A stretch of 64,000 nucleotides of DNA, taken from NCBI GenBank assembly GCA_029212615.1, contig JARGPJ010000006.1, positions 301,288 to 365,287 of the forward strand, written 5' to 3'. Below, one piece after another: positions 45,793 through 55,193 of the stretch (position 1 is the stretch's first letter; every line of letters starts with the position of its first letter). The position numbers were made by a program, and so were the translations under genes. The stretch is from Verrucomicrobiales bacterium (GTDB taxonomy: Bacteria > Verrucomicrobiota > Verrucomicrobiia > Verrucomicrobiales > DEV007). The notes below the pieces were generated by a model that was not told the DNA's origin, made no database searches, and saw only the letters and a program-made list of their open reading frames with translations.

Positions 45793-46650
45793 TCAATCGG
45801 ATGTCAGACTGTGCACCATTATCTCCCGTATCAACGCAACGATACCAATGATTCCAGCCATCCATAGACCCGCTACCAGAATCCCCGGAAAATAACTCAC
45901 CTCCAGAGAACGAAGCAGAAAATTGCCCATCCCCTCGTAGCGAAACGCCGCTTCCACAAAAATAAGACCTCCAAGGATCAACGGCAGGGTGCGGTCAGAG
46001 AGATGAACTAAATCTCCTGAAAGACGGCGAAGGATGTTTTGATAAAAAATCTCCCGATTCGAATACCCCGATTGATATAAACCTCTCACAAAAGGAAGCA
46101 CTGACTCTTTCTGAATACGGGCATTCACCGCACGAATCTGCACCGCTACGCCGAGAACAATGAGCGGAGCAGCCACCACCACCGCGTTCCACCACCGCAT
46201 CAAATCAGGCCCTGACTCAACTACAATTTCATTGGCGAACCCGGGACGTTCCCATTCAAAATATGAATAAATCGCCACTTGTATGACCCACCAGAATCCG
46301 GGGACACAGGCGAACACGAGCCACGGCAGGACAATGAGATTCCGAAAAGGGAAGCGCTGAATGCGAGCCGTGAGAATCCCCCACGAGTACCCCGTGAGGA
46401 GAACCACGCCCCAGGTGATGCCAATGACCAGAGAGGAATTCGCGACCGGTTCGAGAACCGACTCCCAACCACCGTGCCCCGTCAGCATCAGGGACGGCTC
46501 TACCGGCGCAGTGAAATCCATTTGCCAAACATGCACCTCCGAACCTCCAAAGACGCCGTAACTCAATTCGATCACCACGGAGAGAATCGCAAAGACCAAA
46601 ATAAGCCGGATCAAAAGCACGAAAATGCGCTGTCCCAGAAACCGAATCAT
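45793..46650 (-). CDS. Oligopeptide-type ABC permease (DppB/OppB-like)
   Basis: A 285-residue permease. The ATG at 46648-46650 overlaps the stop codon of the binding-protein gene (ATGA) and gives an ordinary first helix (LGQRIFVLLIRLILVFAIL); a longer frame begins inside that gene. The long cytoplasmic coupling loop (LPFVRGLYQSGYSNREIFYQNIL) and terminal helices match the OppB/DppB family. The periplasmic loop is longer than in peptide permeases of E. coli. With the DppC-like partner it forms the membrane channel of the binding-protein system. Confidence 0.85.
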   Translation of the reverse strand: MIRFLGQRIFVLLIRLILVFAILSVVIELSYGVFGGSEVHVWQMDFTAPVEPSLMLTGHGGWESVLEPVANSSLVIGITWGVVLLTGYSWGILTARIQRFPFRNLIVLPWLVFACVPGFWWVIQVAIYSYFEWERPGFANEIVVESGPDLMRWWNAVVVAAPLIVLGVAVQIRAVNARIQKESVLPFVRGLYQSGYSNREIFYQNILRRLSGDLVHLSDRTLPLILGGLIFVEAAFRYEGMGNFLLRSLEVSYFPGILVAGLWMAGIIGIVALIREIMVHSLTSD

Positions 46651-48770
46651 GGATTCTCCTCTCCGGACAATATTTCGAGAGACAGGGGCTTCGGCGACGC
46701 TTTGCTCCGCGCCCACCACGGCCTCGACCTTTCCAGGCCTGCCTTACCAATGCCTGCCGGCGACCGGATCGGATCTTTTCCAACAACCGGCCTTGCCACT
46801 TCGACCGCCCCGTCCCGGAGCGTCATTATTCTCCCTGACTGAGCAATAAAATAGCAGGGTTGAAGCGCTGATATCTCATCCTGGAGGCGATGAGCGAGAG
46901 TTTTTGCCTCTTCGAGGTCCTCCTCATCCCGCAACTTGATAAGCAACTCATCCACCACCTGATTCCGGAGGCCGAAGAGGTTGCCGCCCCCCTCTTCGAT
47001 TCCGGTCGAATGCCAGGTTTCAAAACGGTCACGCTTCAATGGGATTTCCCAACTCAGAAGGACTCCCTCATAGTCGCGAGTGAGAAGGCGATCGTTCAAA
47101 ATTTCGTCCCATGGCATTTCTTCAATCTCAACGATCACCCCAATCACAGCCCATTGGTTCCTGAGGGCGCGGGCGAGTCGAATCTGCTCAGAATCAGATT
47201 CATTGACCGAAATCCTCAACGTGAGCGAGTCGCCGGAGGGGGAAACACGAGCACCTCGACTTTCATCAAAAACATATCCGGCATCAGTTAGAAGCTTTTC
47301 CGCCTTCCTTAAATCAAGGAGGGGAAGTGCCATCATCTTCTCGACATAGGGCACCCCGGGGAAAAAGAGACTACTTACCGGTTCCTGGTATGTTGTCGCC
47401 GTGTCGGCAAGAACATCTTCGAGATTCACCGAAGTGGCGAGAGCCTCTCGAACGGGAGCGAGATCAAGCGGCTCAACATCGAGATTCCATGCGATGAAAT
47501 ACTGAAACCTGGGCAGGCACCTTATCTCGCGAACGATGCCGGGGTTCCTTCGGGTCCAATCACTGAAACGCTCATCGGGGACAAGGCTGTCAACCCTTCC
47601 TGAGCGGAGTGCCAGAAGCTTCGACTCAAGTGAGTCGAAACGCCGGTAAACGTTCCACTCCTGCACCGGCCGGGCGCCGAAGTAGGCCTCAAACGACCGA
47701 AGGACAATTCCTCCGTCGCTCCGTCGTTTATCCACTCGATAGGGACCGGTACCGATTGGTGCTTCTGAAAATCTTTCCCACCGTGTCTGATCACTTTGAT
47801 CGCCGAGAAGGTGGAACGGCAAGACCGGAAGTGACTCGAAACCTTCCATCATGACCGCAGGGGTGCTCCGGCAGGCGGCCCTGAGAGAGTAATCATCCAC
47901 CACCTCCAGAGCTTCGACGAACCAAAACGTGCCTTTCATCGGCATCATCGATCCCTCACGGGTCAGCTCCTCGTAACTGAAGAGGACATCCTTTGCCGTA
48001 AAAGGCCGCCCATCATGCCACTTCACATCACTCCGCAGCTTGATCGAAAGCTCGCGCGAGCTCGTGAAACTCTGTTCACCCACCACCTCAATCTCGGGAG
48101 ACAGGCTCAAATTTGATTCATAGTAGAGCTTCAACTCGCGGAGAAACAGGTCAGTATCCCCTTTCACGAACAAATTAGCCACCTCATCGCCCTCATAATC
48201 GAGCATTTTAATCTGCCCCTTCTCGACCGATGAATTCAAAAAAGTGGAAAGCGAATCTCGAATGGAATGCTTCAGGCGAAGACGAACGAGAAGGTAATCG
48301 CCCAGCAGGTCGGGATCAAAATTGGCAATCAGTTGCCGTTCCAGATCCGGCGAGAACCCCTCAAGCGCAATCGTAAGGACACTCCCCTCCCGATTCAGAG
48401 CGAGAACCTCCATCGTCTCATCGAGATACTCTCCGGAAAGAATCATGGCCTCAGCCTCCCCGGCCGACTCTTCACTGAAGCACCGGACGACAATCACCGT
48501 CTGCCTGTCCCAATCGGAAATGAGGTGAGGTCGCAAATTCAAGTCATCATCCCGAACCAGAAGCGGGTCGAAAACGAGATCGCGCACCTCGCGGGTCGGC
48601 CCACTGATAGGGACAAGAGGATTTAACGGCCCAATCGGTTCACGTATCGATGTCGTAAGCGCCTCCCCTACACCGGGGAGCGCAAGGTGACTCACCTCGC
48701 GGAACAACAGAACGACTGCGAACGCCACCGCCAGAGGCGACACGTAAAAAAGGATTCGCAGCCAGAACAT
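46647..48770 (-). CDS. Large peptide/oligosaccharide binding protein with membrane anchor
   Basis: A 707-residue family 5 extracellular solute-binding protein, longer than OppA (about 540). It starts at the ATG at 48768-48770; the frame upstream opens only with TTG. The N-terminus is a single hydrophobic anchor (FWLRILFYVSPLAVAFAVVLLF), not a lipobox. The SBP_bac_5 pattern is found in SIKLRSDVKWHDGRPFTAKDV and LRVDKRR-type segments at about 260-400. The N-terminal half is enlarged. The substrate is unclear; the family takes up peptides, nickel or sugars. It is the first gene of an operon with two permeases and one degenerate ATPase. Confidence 0.8.
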   Translation of the reverse strand: MFWLRILFYVSPLAVAFAVVLLFREVSHLALPGVGEALTTSIREPIGPLNPLVPISGPTREVRDLVFDPLLVRDDDLNLRPHLISDWDRQTVIVVRCFSEESAGEAEAMILSGEYLDETMEVLALNREGSVLTIALEGFSPDLERQLIANFDPDLLGDYLLVRLRLKHSIRDSLSTFLNSSVEKGQIKMLDYEGDEVANLFVKGDTDLFLRELKLYYESNLSLSPEIEVVGEQSFTSSRELSIKLRSDVKWHDGRPFTAKDVLFSYEELTREGSMMPMKGTFWFVEALEVVDDYSLRAACRSTPAVMMEGFESLPVLPFHLLGDQSDQTRWERFSEAPIGTGPYRVDKRRSDGGIVLRSFEAYFGARPVQEWNVYRRFDSLESKLLALRSGRVDSLVPDERFSDWTRRNPGIVREIRCLPRFQYFIAWNLDVEPLDLAPVREALATSVNLEDVLADTATTYQEPVSSLFFPGVPYVEKMMALPLLDLRKAEKLLTDAGYVFDESRGARVSPSGDSLTLRISVNESDSEQIRLARALRNQWAVIGVIVEIEEMPWDEILNDRLLTRDYEGVLLSWEIPLKRDRFETWHSTGIEEGGGNLFGLRNQVVDELLIKLRDEEDLEEAKTLAHRLQDEISALQPCYFIAQSGRIMTLRDGAVEVARPVVGKDPIRSPAGIGKAGLERSRPWWARSKASPKPLSLEILSGEENP

Positions 48771-48839
48771 GGCCACGACCTTACTCAAGGCACCGCCTTT
48801 TGCCAATCCGAGACTGGCAAAGAGAGCGCTTTCTAAGGA

Positions 48840-50183
48840 TCAATTCAGATCAAGGCACCTCACCATATTCTGCGCCCGCATCACGAGATGGCCGTTACTC
48901 AGCGCCATTGGAGACCAGAACTTAAAATCAGGCATCTTAATGCGATCCCGACCCGCCTGCTTCGCAATTTGCTCGTCGACCTCGGGCTTCTTTCCGAAAA
49001 CATCGAGGAACGCAATCTCCTTATACCCTTCCGGCGACGGGTCGATGACACGCAAATAGCCAACTTCTCCGTCCTGAATCAGAATGACCCCGTCGACAAG
49101 AAGCATGTTCCCACGCCCCATAAACGGCTGATCGCCGGTATGCCATTTGATGTTTCCGTCAAAGTCCATGCACATGAGCCCGCCTGTTTTGCGAGCCTCA
49201 CCCTTGTGATTTGCGTTTTCGTTCGCCAGAAAATAGAGGTGCTCATCAATCACAAACGGCGGATGAATTTGAGTTCCCTGAGTCATTTCAAACACCTTCT
49301 CAACATCCCACTGCCCGCCCTCGTTTTTCGTGACCTCGATCATGCAACTGCCGTTCTCGTAGCCACCGGTCAGGAAGACGAGATTCTCAGTGACCTTGTT
49401 AGGGAAAGGAATCGGAATCTTGTTGAAGTACACATCAGTTTTCCAAAGCACTTCGCCGGTCTCAGGAACAACACTGATCGTGGTTCCGATACCGGAGTCA
49501 TCTTCATCCCGCTTCGTCGCTATGAAAGCTACCTGCTCCACTCCTTGTAGAGTCATCACCGTTGGCGTCGAATGCGAATCACCGAAAGCCTCAGTTCGCC
49601 ATTTTTCCTCTCCCGTGTTCTTGTCGAGCCCGACTAAGCCGACTTCTTCACTCATCGCCGGAACAACGAGGATATCACCGATCACGACAGGACTCTGCGC
49701 CCAGCCCCACTTAGGTGGCGCCGCGCTGTATTCCTCCTGAATCGACACCATCCAGTCAGCATCGTGCGATTCACGGTTAATGCGAAAGACCTGACCAAAT
49801 CCACTGATGTAATAAACGGCATCCTCCTCAACCAATGGCACCCCGCGACTCCCGGGGAATGAAAGTTTGCCCGCATAGTCGAAACTGAACTCCCATTTCG
49901 TCTCGCCATCTTCAAGCGAAAGACAGAGGAGCCGGTCACGCTCCCCCAGATCGCGATCCACCATAAAAACTTCATTGCCGTGAATCGAGGCACCACCGAA
50001 ACCCTCGTTCAACTCTTTCTCCCACAGCACTGCAGGAGCATTTTCATCCCAACCGGAAAGATTCAACCCCGTCTCAGGCGAGGTTCCGTTTCGAGCAGGG
50101 CCCTGAAACTGTGACCAATCGCCGGCATTGAGCTCAGCGATCAGACCGGAAACAAGGAGAAGTGGGAGCAAGACAGCTTTCAT
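48840..50183 (-). CDS. Exported PQQ-like beta-propeller protein
   Basis: A 447-residue exported protein with a signal peptide (KAVLLPLLLVSGLIAELNAG) and the eight-bladed propeller start DWSQFQGPARNGTSPETGLNLSGW. Repeat units with Trp-type motifs (VLWEKELNEGFGGAS, EKWRTEAFGDSHSTPTV, ILWKT-type) occur through the chain. PQQ-like propellers of the BamB/outer-membrane type are common in these phyla; I see no PQQ-binding cysteine pair or catalytic Asp, so a structural or scaffold function is more likely than a dehydrogenase. It is 70 bp upstream of the transporter operon start, on the same strand, and might be cotranscribed with it. Confidence 0.85.
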   Translation of the reverse strand: MKAVLLPLLLVSGLIAELNAGDWSQFQGPARNGTSPETGLNLSGWDENAPAVLWEKELNEGFGGASIHGNEVFMVDRDLGERDRLLCLSLEDGETKWEFSFDYAGKLSFPGSRGVPLVEEDAVYYISGFGQVFRINRESHDADWMVSIQEEYSAAPPKWGWAQSPVVIGDILVVPAMSEEVGLVGLDKNTGEEKWRTEAFGDSHSTPTVMTLQGVEQVAFIATKRDEDDSGIGTTISVVPETGEVLWKTDVYFNKIPIPFPNKVTENLVFLTGGYENGSCMIEVTKNEGGQWDVEKVFEMTQGTQIHPPFVIDEHLYFLANENANHKGEARKTGGLMCMDFDGNIKWHTGDQPFMGRGNMLLVDGVILIQDGEVGYLRVIDPSPEGYKEIAFLDVFGKKPEVDEQIAKQAGRDRIKMPDFKFWSPMALSNGHLVMRAQNMVRCLDLN

Positions 50184-50264
50184 CCGCCCAAACTGCCAAA
50201 CGCTCCCGATGAATTCAAACCTCAATTCTGTATCAATCGCGCTAACAAATGCAGCGCCTGTGGA

Positions 50265-51674
50265 TCAATAGCTGCGACGCATATGACTGGGGAGAATGTG
50301 CAGCTCCTCACGGTATTTCGCGACAGTGCGCCGGGCGATTTTCAGCCCCTTTTTCTCCAGCTCCTCAACCAGCTTCTGATCGCTGAGAGGTTTCTTGGGA
50401 TCTTCAGCCCCAATCAGATCGCCAAGAGTCTGCTTCACGCTGGTATTACTCATCGTTTCTCCACCTTCAGTCTGATAGCCTGTTGTGAAGAAATATTTCA
50501 TTTCAAAGACCCCGTGCGGAGTCGACATGTACTTCCCTGAAACGGCGCGACTCACCGTCGTCTCATGAACACCCACTTCATCTGCAATCTGAGCCATGTT
50601 CATCGGCTTCAGCTTTGATGATCCATGCTCAAGAAACTCGATTTGGCGCTTCACGATCTCAATCGCAATCGATTTGATCGTCTGCTGGCGCTGATGGATA
50701 CTCTTGATAAGGAACTTTCCGGCGCGAATCTTATCCCGAATGTAGGCCTTTGCATCGCGACCGCTTCCCGCCGCCATCATGTCCTTGTATGTGTTGCTGA
50801 TGCGAAGACGCGGGATCTGCTCATCATTCATGCTCACGACCCATTCATCGCCGATACGCTCGATCGCCACATCAGGGCTCACATAGGTGTTACTGTCCGT
50901 TCCGAAACGACTGCCGGGCCGCGGATCCAGCGTTGAAATAAACTCAGCCGATTTCGTGATCTGTTCAGGAGAAACACTGAGCTTTTTCCCAATCTGTGGA
51001 TACCGCTTCCTTGCGAGATCGTCGAGATGGTGATCCACAATCCGGTACTCGAGACTGTGATGCTTTCCCAGTCGCTCCAGCTGGATCAATAAACAGTCAC
51101 GCAAATCAGAAGCACCCACCCCAACCGGATCGAATGACTGGACGAGGGCCCGGCCCTCCTCGAGCTCGTCGTAGGGAATACCCATGTCAAAACTCAGTTC
51201 CTCAAGATCCAGAGAGAGAAAGCCGGTATCGTCAATGTTCCCAATCAGCATTTCTGTCACTTCCTGGAGCTCTTTCGAGGTATCCGTAAAATGAAGCTGA
51301 TTGAGGAGGTGATCATGCAAAGTGATTGGCTCCACGATCGAATCCATCACGAACTGGTAACGCTCATCCGCGTCGTCCCGTCGCGGAGAAGCCACACGCG
51401 ACTGCTGCATGTATTCGCGCCATTCCTCATCGAGCTGGGAAAGTTCCGCGAACTCCTTATCAAATTCATCGTCCTCTCCCGGAGTCGAAGCTTCATCAAG
51501 CGACACGTCGGTTGACTCCTCTTCGAGGGTAGGGTTTTCCACCATCTCCTGCTGCACAAGGTGGCGGAGTTCCAAGGTGGGCGTTTGCAGCAGCTGCAAA
51601 CTCTGCTGCATTTGTGGAGCAATAGTTTGCTGCTGAAGCAACGACTGAGACTGATCAAATCGCTGTTCGGGCAT
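50265..51674 (-). CDS. rpoN: RNA polymerase sigma-54 factor
   Basis: A 469-residue sigma-54. Region I (QSLLQQQTIAPQMQQSLQLLQTPTLELRHLV) is at the N-terminus, an acidic region II follows, then the core-binding and DNA-binding domains. The HTH is IADEVGVHETTVSRAVSGKYMSTPHGVFEMKYFF and the RpoN box at the C-terminus is ARRTVAKYREELHILPS. It is intact and of normal length. The ATG at 51672-51674 is preferred because it begins at the conserved Gln-rich region I; a GTG-initiated extension precedes it. The following (downstream) region is the PQQ-propeller gene; the upstream region is AT-rich and divergent to the export genes. It will serve promoters needing bEBPs; none of these is in the window. 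Confidence 0.95.
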   Translation of the reverse strand: MPEQRFDQSQSLLQQQTIAPQMQQSLQLLQTPTLELRHLVQQEMVENPTLEEESTDVSLDEASTPGEDDEFDKEFAELSQLDEEWREYMQQSRVASPRRDDADERYQFVMDSIVEPITLHDHLLNQLHFTDTSKELQEVTEMLIGNIDDTGFLSLDLEELSFDMGIPYDELEEGRALVQSFDPVGVGASDLRDCLLIQLERLGKHHSLEYRIVDHHLDDLARKRYPQIGKKLSVSPEQITKSAEFISTLDPRPGSRFGTDSNTYVSPDVAIERIGDEWVVSMNDEQIPRLRISNTYKDMMAAGSGRDAKAYIRDKIRAGKFLIKSIHQRQQTIKSIAIEIVKRQIEFLEHGSSKLKPMNMAQIADEVGVHETTVSRAVSGKYMSTPHGVFEMKYFFTTGYQTEGGETMSNTSVKQTLGDLIGAEDPKKPLSDQKLVEELEKKGLKIARRTVAKYREELHILPSHMRRSY

Positions 51675-51839
51675 AAGTATGCGCTCTCGACTTACGGGGG
51701 CGTAAACCGACGTTAGCACATTTCAGGCCATGCCAAACAACTTTTTTAAATCAAGGGTCATTTCGGACCTGGGGGCCACACCGAAATTCCGGAACCTCTC
51801 CCTTATTCCTCTCGAAGTAAAAATGATTAATAAATTTGA

Positions 51840-51860
51840 TTATTATGATTTTTATAATAA
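51840..51860. promoter_or_regulatory. AT-rich inverted repeat upstream of polysaccharide export genes
   Basis: TTATTAT (51840-51846), seven bases, ATAATAA (51854-51860), within an unusually AT-rich stretch of about 70 bp (51817-51885) in otherwise GC-rich DNA. It could be a promoter region with an operator, or a site for a nucleoid protein. Confidence 0.4.
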
Positions 51861-51901
51861 ATTAGATAATCTGATCGTTTAGATAAGCGAATCACCCATC
51901 C

Positions 51902-52969
51902 ATGAAGGCCTCCCTTGTCATCGCTATCCTGTTGCTGCTCCAGCCATATTTTCTGGGGGCGCAAGAGCATCGACTCCGCATTTCACCACCCGTGATTCCC
52001 GGGCCGGCTGAGTATTGGGAAGAGCTTGAACCAGCTCCTATGGCGGAAAAAACGCGCCCGGTCGAGAAACGGGTTATTCCAACCACCGTTCCCTCCTGGC
52101 AGACCCGCTACACCCTTGGTGCAGGCGATACCTTGAATTTTTCTATTTATAACCGCCCTGACCTGTCGCGCGAGAATGTCCAGATTGCACCTGATGGCAC
52201 CGTCAGCTACTTACAGGCGGTTGCGGTTCGCGCCGAAGGACTTACCCTCGACCAGCTTCGCCATCGCCTTGAAGATGCCCTCGCTGACTATCAGGAAGCC
52301 AAGGTCATCATCTCCCCCGTCGAAATCGCGAGCAAAGACTTTGCGATCATCGGACGGGTCCGGAAACCGGGCAGCTACACCCTTGATCGCCCTACCTCCA
52401 TCCTCGAAGCCATTGCCCGCGCTGAGGGCATGCAAGTAGGCACAGTTCGCGGTTCCGCCTTCGAACTGGCCGATCTTGAAAGGTCCTTTGTCGCAAGGAA
52501 CGGAAAGAAACTCGATGTCGACCTTGCCCGACTCTATTTCGAGGGGGATTTCAGTCAGAACGCCTTCCTTGAGCCCGACGACTACATCTATGTGGCCTCC
52601 GCGCTGGAGAACGAAATCTACGTTCTCGGCGAAGTTGCTGATCCCGGTCGTCGCAAAATGCTGGCGAAACTCACCCTCACCCAGGCCATCGGCGAAGCGG
52701 GTGGCTTTGGAGACTACGCCTTCCGCAAAAAGGTGCTTCTCATTCGCGGCAGCATTCATGCTCCTGAAACTCAGATCATCGACATGCGGGACATCCTCAC
52801 CGGCAAAGCCGCTGACGTAAAACTCGAAAATCGGGACATCATCTTTGTCAACAAGCGCCCCTTCGAACTTCTCGAGCGCGCCCTCGACGACGCCATCGTC
52901 ACTTTTGTCCAAACTGTCACGGCTGAAGCCATGAACCAGAACTACAACCCGATCCTCCTCGGAAACTGA
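51902..52969 (+). CDS. Polysaccharide export protein (Wza-type, SLBB)
   Basis: A 355-residue exported protein with a signal peptide (KASLVIAILLLLQPYFLGA), an N-terminal Poly_export domain (about 65-145, YTLGAGDTLNFSIYNRPDLS), then two SLBB domains: FAIIGRVRKPGSYTL and IYVLGEVADPGRRKM. It is the outer-membrane channel family of Wza. It lacks a lipobox; the next gene, 11 bp downstream, is a lipoprotein relative. Such pairs may form a stacked or alternate outer-membrane exporter. No glycosyltransferases or Wzc-type kinase lie nearby, so the polysaccharide is made elsewhere. Confidence 0.87.
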   Translation: MKASLVIAILLLLQPYFLGAQEHRLRISPPVIPGPAEYWEELEPAPMAEKTRPVEKRVIPTTVPSWQTRYTLGAGDTLNFSIYNRPDLSRENVQIAPDGTVSYLQAVAVRAEGLTLDQLRHRLEDALADYQEAKVIISPVEIASKDFAIIGRVRKPGSYTLDRPTSILEAIARAEGMQVGTVRGSAFELADLERSFVARNGKKLDVDLARLYFEGDFSQNAFLEPDDYIYVASALENEIYVLGEVADPGRRKMLAKLTLTQAIGEAGGFGDYAFRKKVLLIRGSIHAPETQIIDMRDILTGKAADVKLENRDIIFVNKRPFELLERALDDAIVTFVQTVTAEAMNQNYNPILLGN

Positions 52970-52980
52970 TCCACCCCGGT

Positions 52981-54129
52981 ATGAAATCCATTATCAACCT
53001 CCTGTTCCGCAGTTTCGCGGCCATGACACTCCTCGTGTCCTTCAGTGCGTGCGTTCATCTCAAACCGGCTGACCGTGAATTCAAAACCTCCGCCCACTTC
53101 GCTCCCGAAGACTTTGACGAATCGGAATCACTCACTGCCGAGGACGCCCTCAAACAGCTCCCGAAAGAACCCGACTTCGAGCAACTGAACTTCGAAAAGA
53201 CGATCAAAGCTGAATATCTTCGCACTCCTTCCGGCCCCTACCGTGTTGGCCCCGGGGACATTCTCGATATCGAAGTGGCAGAAAAAGAGGAGACCCGGGC
53301 TCAGACGAAGGTCCTCCCCGATGGCATGCTTCACTACAGTGTTGCCGATGGTGTCCGCGTCAGCGGCATGACCCTCAAAGAAGTCTCCGACGTTCTCTCA
53401 AAAAAGCTCGCGGACGATTACATCAACCCCGTCGTGACCGTGAATGTATCCCGTGCTGAAAGTCAGCGCTTCTGGATGCTGGGCCAGGTGAGCCGCCCCG
53501 GTGCCTACCCCATCCAGAAACCAACCACCGTGATCGATGCAATCTCTCAAGGAGGCGGTCTTCTCTCAAACCGCGACGGCATTGAAATCACCAATCCGGA
53601 AGCCGCCGACCTCGAGCGCGCCATCCTGATCCGAAACGGCGATCTTATCCCGGTCGATTTCGAAGCCCTCATCCGCGAAGGTGACATGTCGCAGAACGTC
53701 TACGTCAAAGGCGGGGACTACGTCTTTGTCCCCTCACTCAATGCGCAGTCGATTTACGTTCTCGGTGATGTCTCCCGCCCCGGTCCGGTTTTCTATGAAA
53801 AAGGCGTCTCCCTGCTTTCCTCTGTCGCGGTTGCGGGGGGAACCCGTCCCGACGCGATTGTCACGAAGGTGCTCATCATCCGTGGAGGAACCCACCGCCC
53901 AAAAGTGGCGGTCGTCGATCTTCGTGCCGTCATGCGCGGGAAAGAGCCTGACCTCGCCCTTGAGGGCGGCGATATCGTCTGGGTTCCCGAAAGCCCGTGG
54001 ACAAAACTCAAGGAATACACTGAGTCTGTCCTCATCACCGCAGCTCAAGCAGTTGCGGTTCAGGAAGGCCTCGGCGTCCTCGGAACAGAGGGTGGCACCG
54101 GGATCACGATCAATGCGGGCGGAAACTGA
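52981..54129 (+). CDS. Polysaccharide export lipoprotein (Wza-type, SLBB)
   Basis: A 382-residue lipoprotein: signal FAAMTLLVSFSAC with Cys24 as the likely lipidated residue. It has the same domain plan as its neighbour: Poly_export starting YRVGPGDILDIEVAEKEE near 82-99, then SLBB-type repeats FWMLGQVSRPGAYPI and SIYVLGDVSRPGPVFY. Wza itself is a lipoprotein whose N-terminus anchors it in the outer membrane, so this gene is the better Wza match and the preceding gene may be a partner or paralogue. The pair starts after the AT-rich region. C-terminal Gly/Thr-rich end (GTEGGTGITINAGGN). Confidence 0.88.
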   Translation: MKSIINLLFRSFAAMTLLVSFSACVHLKPADREFKTSAHFAPEDFDESESLTAEDALKQLPKEPDFEQLNFEKTIKAEYLRTPSGPYRVGPGDILDIEVAEKEETRAQTKVLPDGMLHYSVADGVRVSGMTLKEVSDVLSKKLADDYINPVVTVNVSRAESQRFWMLGQVSRPGAYPIQKPTTVIDAISQGGGLLSNRDGIEITNPEAADLERAILIRNGDLIPVDFEALIREGDMSQNVYVKGGDYVFVPSLNAQSIYVLGDVSRPGPVFYEKGVSLLSSVAVAGGTRPDAIVTKVLIIRGGTHRPKVAVVDLRAVMRGKEPDLALEGGDIVWVPESPWTKLKEYTESVLITAAQAVAVQEGLGVLGTEGGTGITINAGGN

Positions 54130-54147
54130 CTTCCGCCCCGGGATAGC

Positions 54148-55170
54148 CTAAAATCCGTCTCCGTCGATCATCCGACCGATCCCTCCAAGAACACTGCCCT
54201 CTCCCTGCGATTTTCCGCCGGCTGAGGGAGCCATCCGGAGGATACGATCGGCGAGTCTGGAAAACGGCAGGCTCTGCAACCAGACGCGACCGTGACCGCT
54301 CAGCGTCGCGACAAACAACCCTTCGCCCCCGAAGAACATCGATTTCAGATTCCCTGACCGTTCAATGTTGTATTCGATTCCCGGTGAAAAAGCGACGAGG
54401 CAGCCCGTATCGACCCGCAACTTCTGACCTGTTAACTCCCGCTCGATGATCGTGCCTCCGGCGTGCATGAAAGCTTTTCCATCCCCTTTCAACTTCTGAA
54501 GAATAAACCCTTCGCCACCGAAAAATCCGGCCCCCAGCTTCCGGTTGAAAGCGATCGTCACCTGAGTGCCCTTTGCCGCACAAAGAAAAGAATCCTTCTG
54601 GCAGGTGATCTCACCGCCAATTTTTGAAAGGTCCACCGGAATGATTTTTCCGGGAAAAGGAGCCGCAAACGCGACCCTGCGCTTCCCCTGCCCCCCCTGA
54701 TGGGTGAAATGAGTCATGAAAATCGACTCACCGGTGAGGGCCCGTTTTCCGACCGCCAGTAATTTACCCATGACGCCTTCATTCGGCGTGCTGCCATCCC
54801 CCATTTTCGCCTCGAAAGTGATATCCTCCTCGACGTAGTTCATCGCTCCCGCCTCCGCGATAACCGTCTCCCCGGGATCGAGTTCGACCTCGACAATCTG
54901 CATGTCGTCACCAAAGATCTCATAATCGATCTCATGAGACTGCTGCCTCACCGCAGGAGGTGCCGACTGCATCGGGGGAGGCCCCGCCTGGCTTGCCGCG
55001 CCGCCAAACAACTGAGGGAGCACTTCCGCCGCAGGCGTCCAGTTCGCCATCCCTGAACTCCAAATTCGAGTTTGAGGGCTGATTGCTCCGCTTTGAATGA
55101 GAGCCGGCAATTCCGCCTCCGTTGTTTGAAGTTGTTCGTTTGTTGCCGTTGCGTAGTGCCAGGTAGTCAT
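54148..55170 (-). CDS. GYF2-AIM24 fusion protein
   Basis: A 340-residue cytoplasmic protein with an N-terminal GYF_2 domain (about 1-60, [20 protein letters not shown] and a conserved [14 protein letters not shown]) fused to an AIM24 / TIGR00266 domain (about 95-340, [35 protein letters not shown]). GYF_2 domains occur on many bacterial membrane proteins and likely bind peptides; AIM24 proteins have unknown function and associate with membranes or mitochondria in eukaryotes. The gene is 23 bp upstream of an unrecognised gene on the same strand, reading from the latter into this one. Confidence 0.85.
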   Translation of the reverse strand: MTTWHYATATNEQLQTTEAELPALIQSGAISPQTRIWSSGMANWTPAAEVLPQLFGGAASQAGPPPMQSAPPAVRQQSHEIDYEIFGDDMQIVEVELDPGETVIAEAGAMNYVEEDITFEAKMGDGSTPNEGVMGKLLAVGKRALTGESIFMTHFTHQGGQGKRRVAFAAPFPGKIIPVDLSKIGGEITCQKDSFLCAAKGTQVTIAFNRKLGAGFFGGEGFILQKLKGDGKAFMHAGGTIIERELTGQKLRVDTGCLVAFSPGIEYNIERSGNLKSMFFGGEGLFVATLSGHGRVWLQSLPFSRLADRILRMAPSAGGKSQGEGSVLGGIGRMIDGDGF

Positions 55171-55193
55171 GGGTTAAATAGGGGTTGGTAAAA

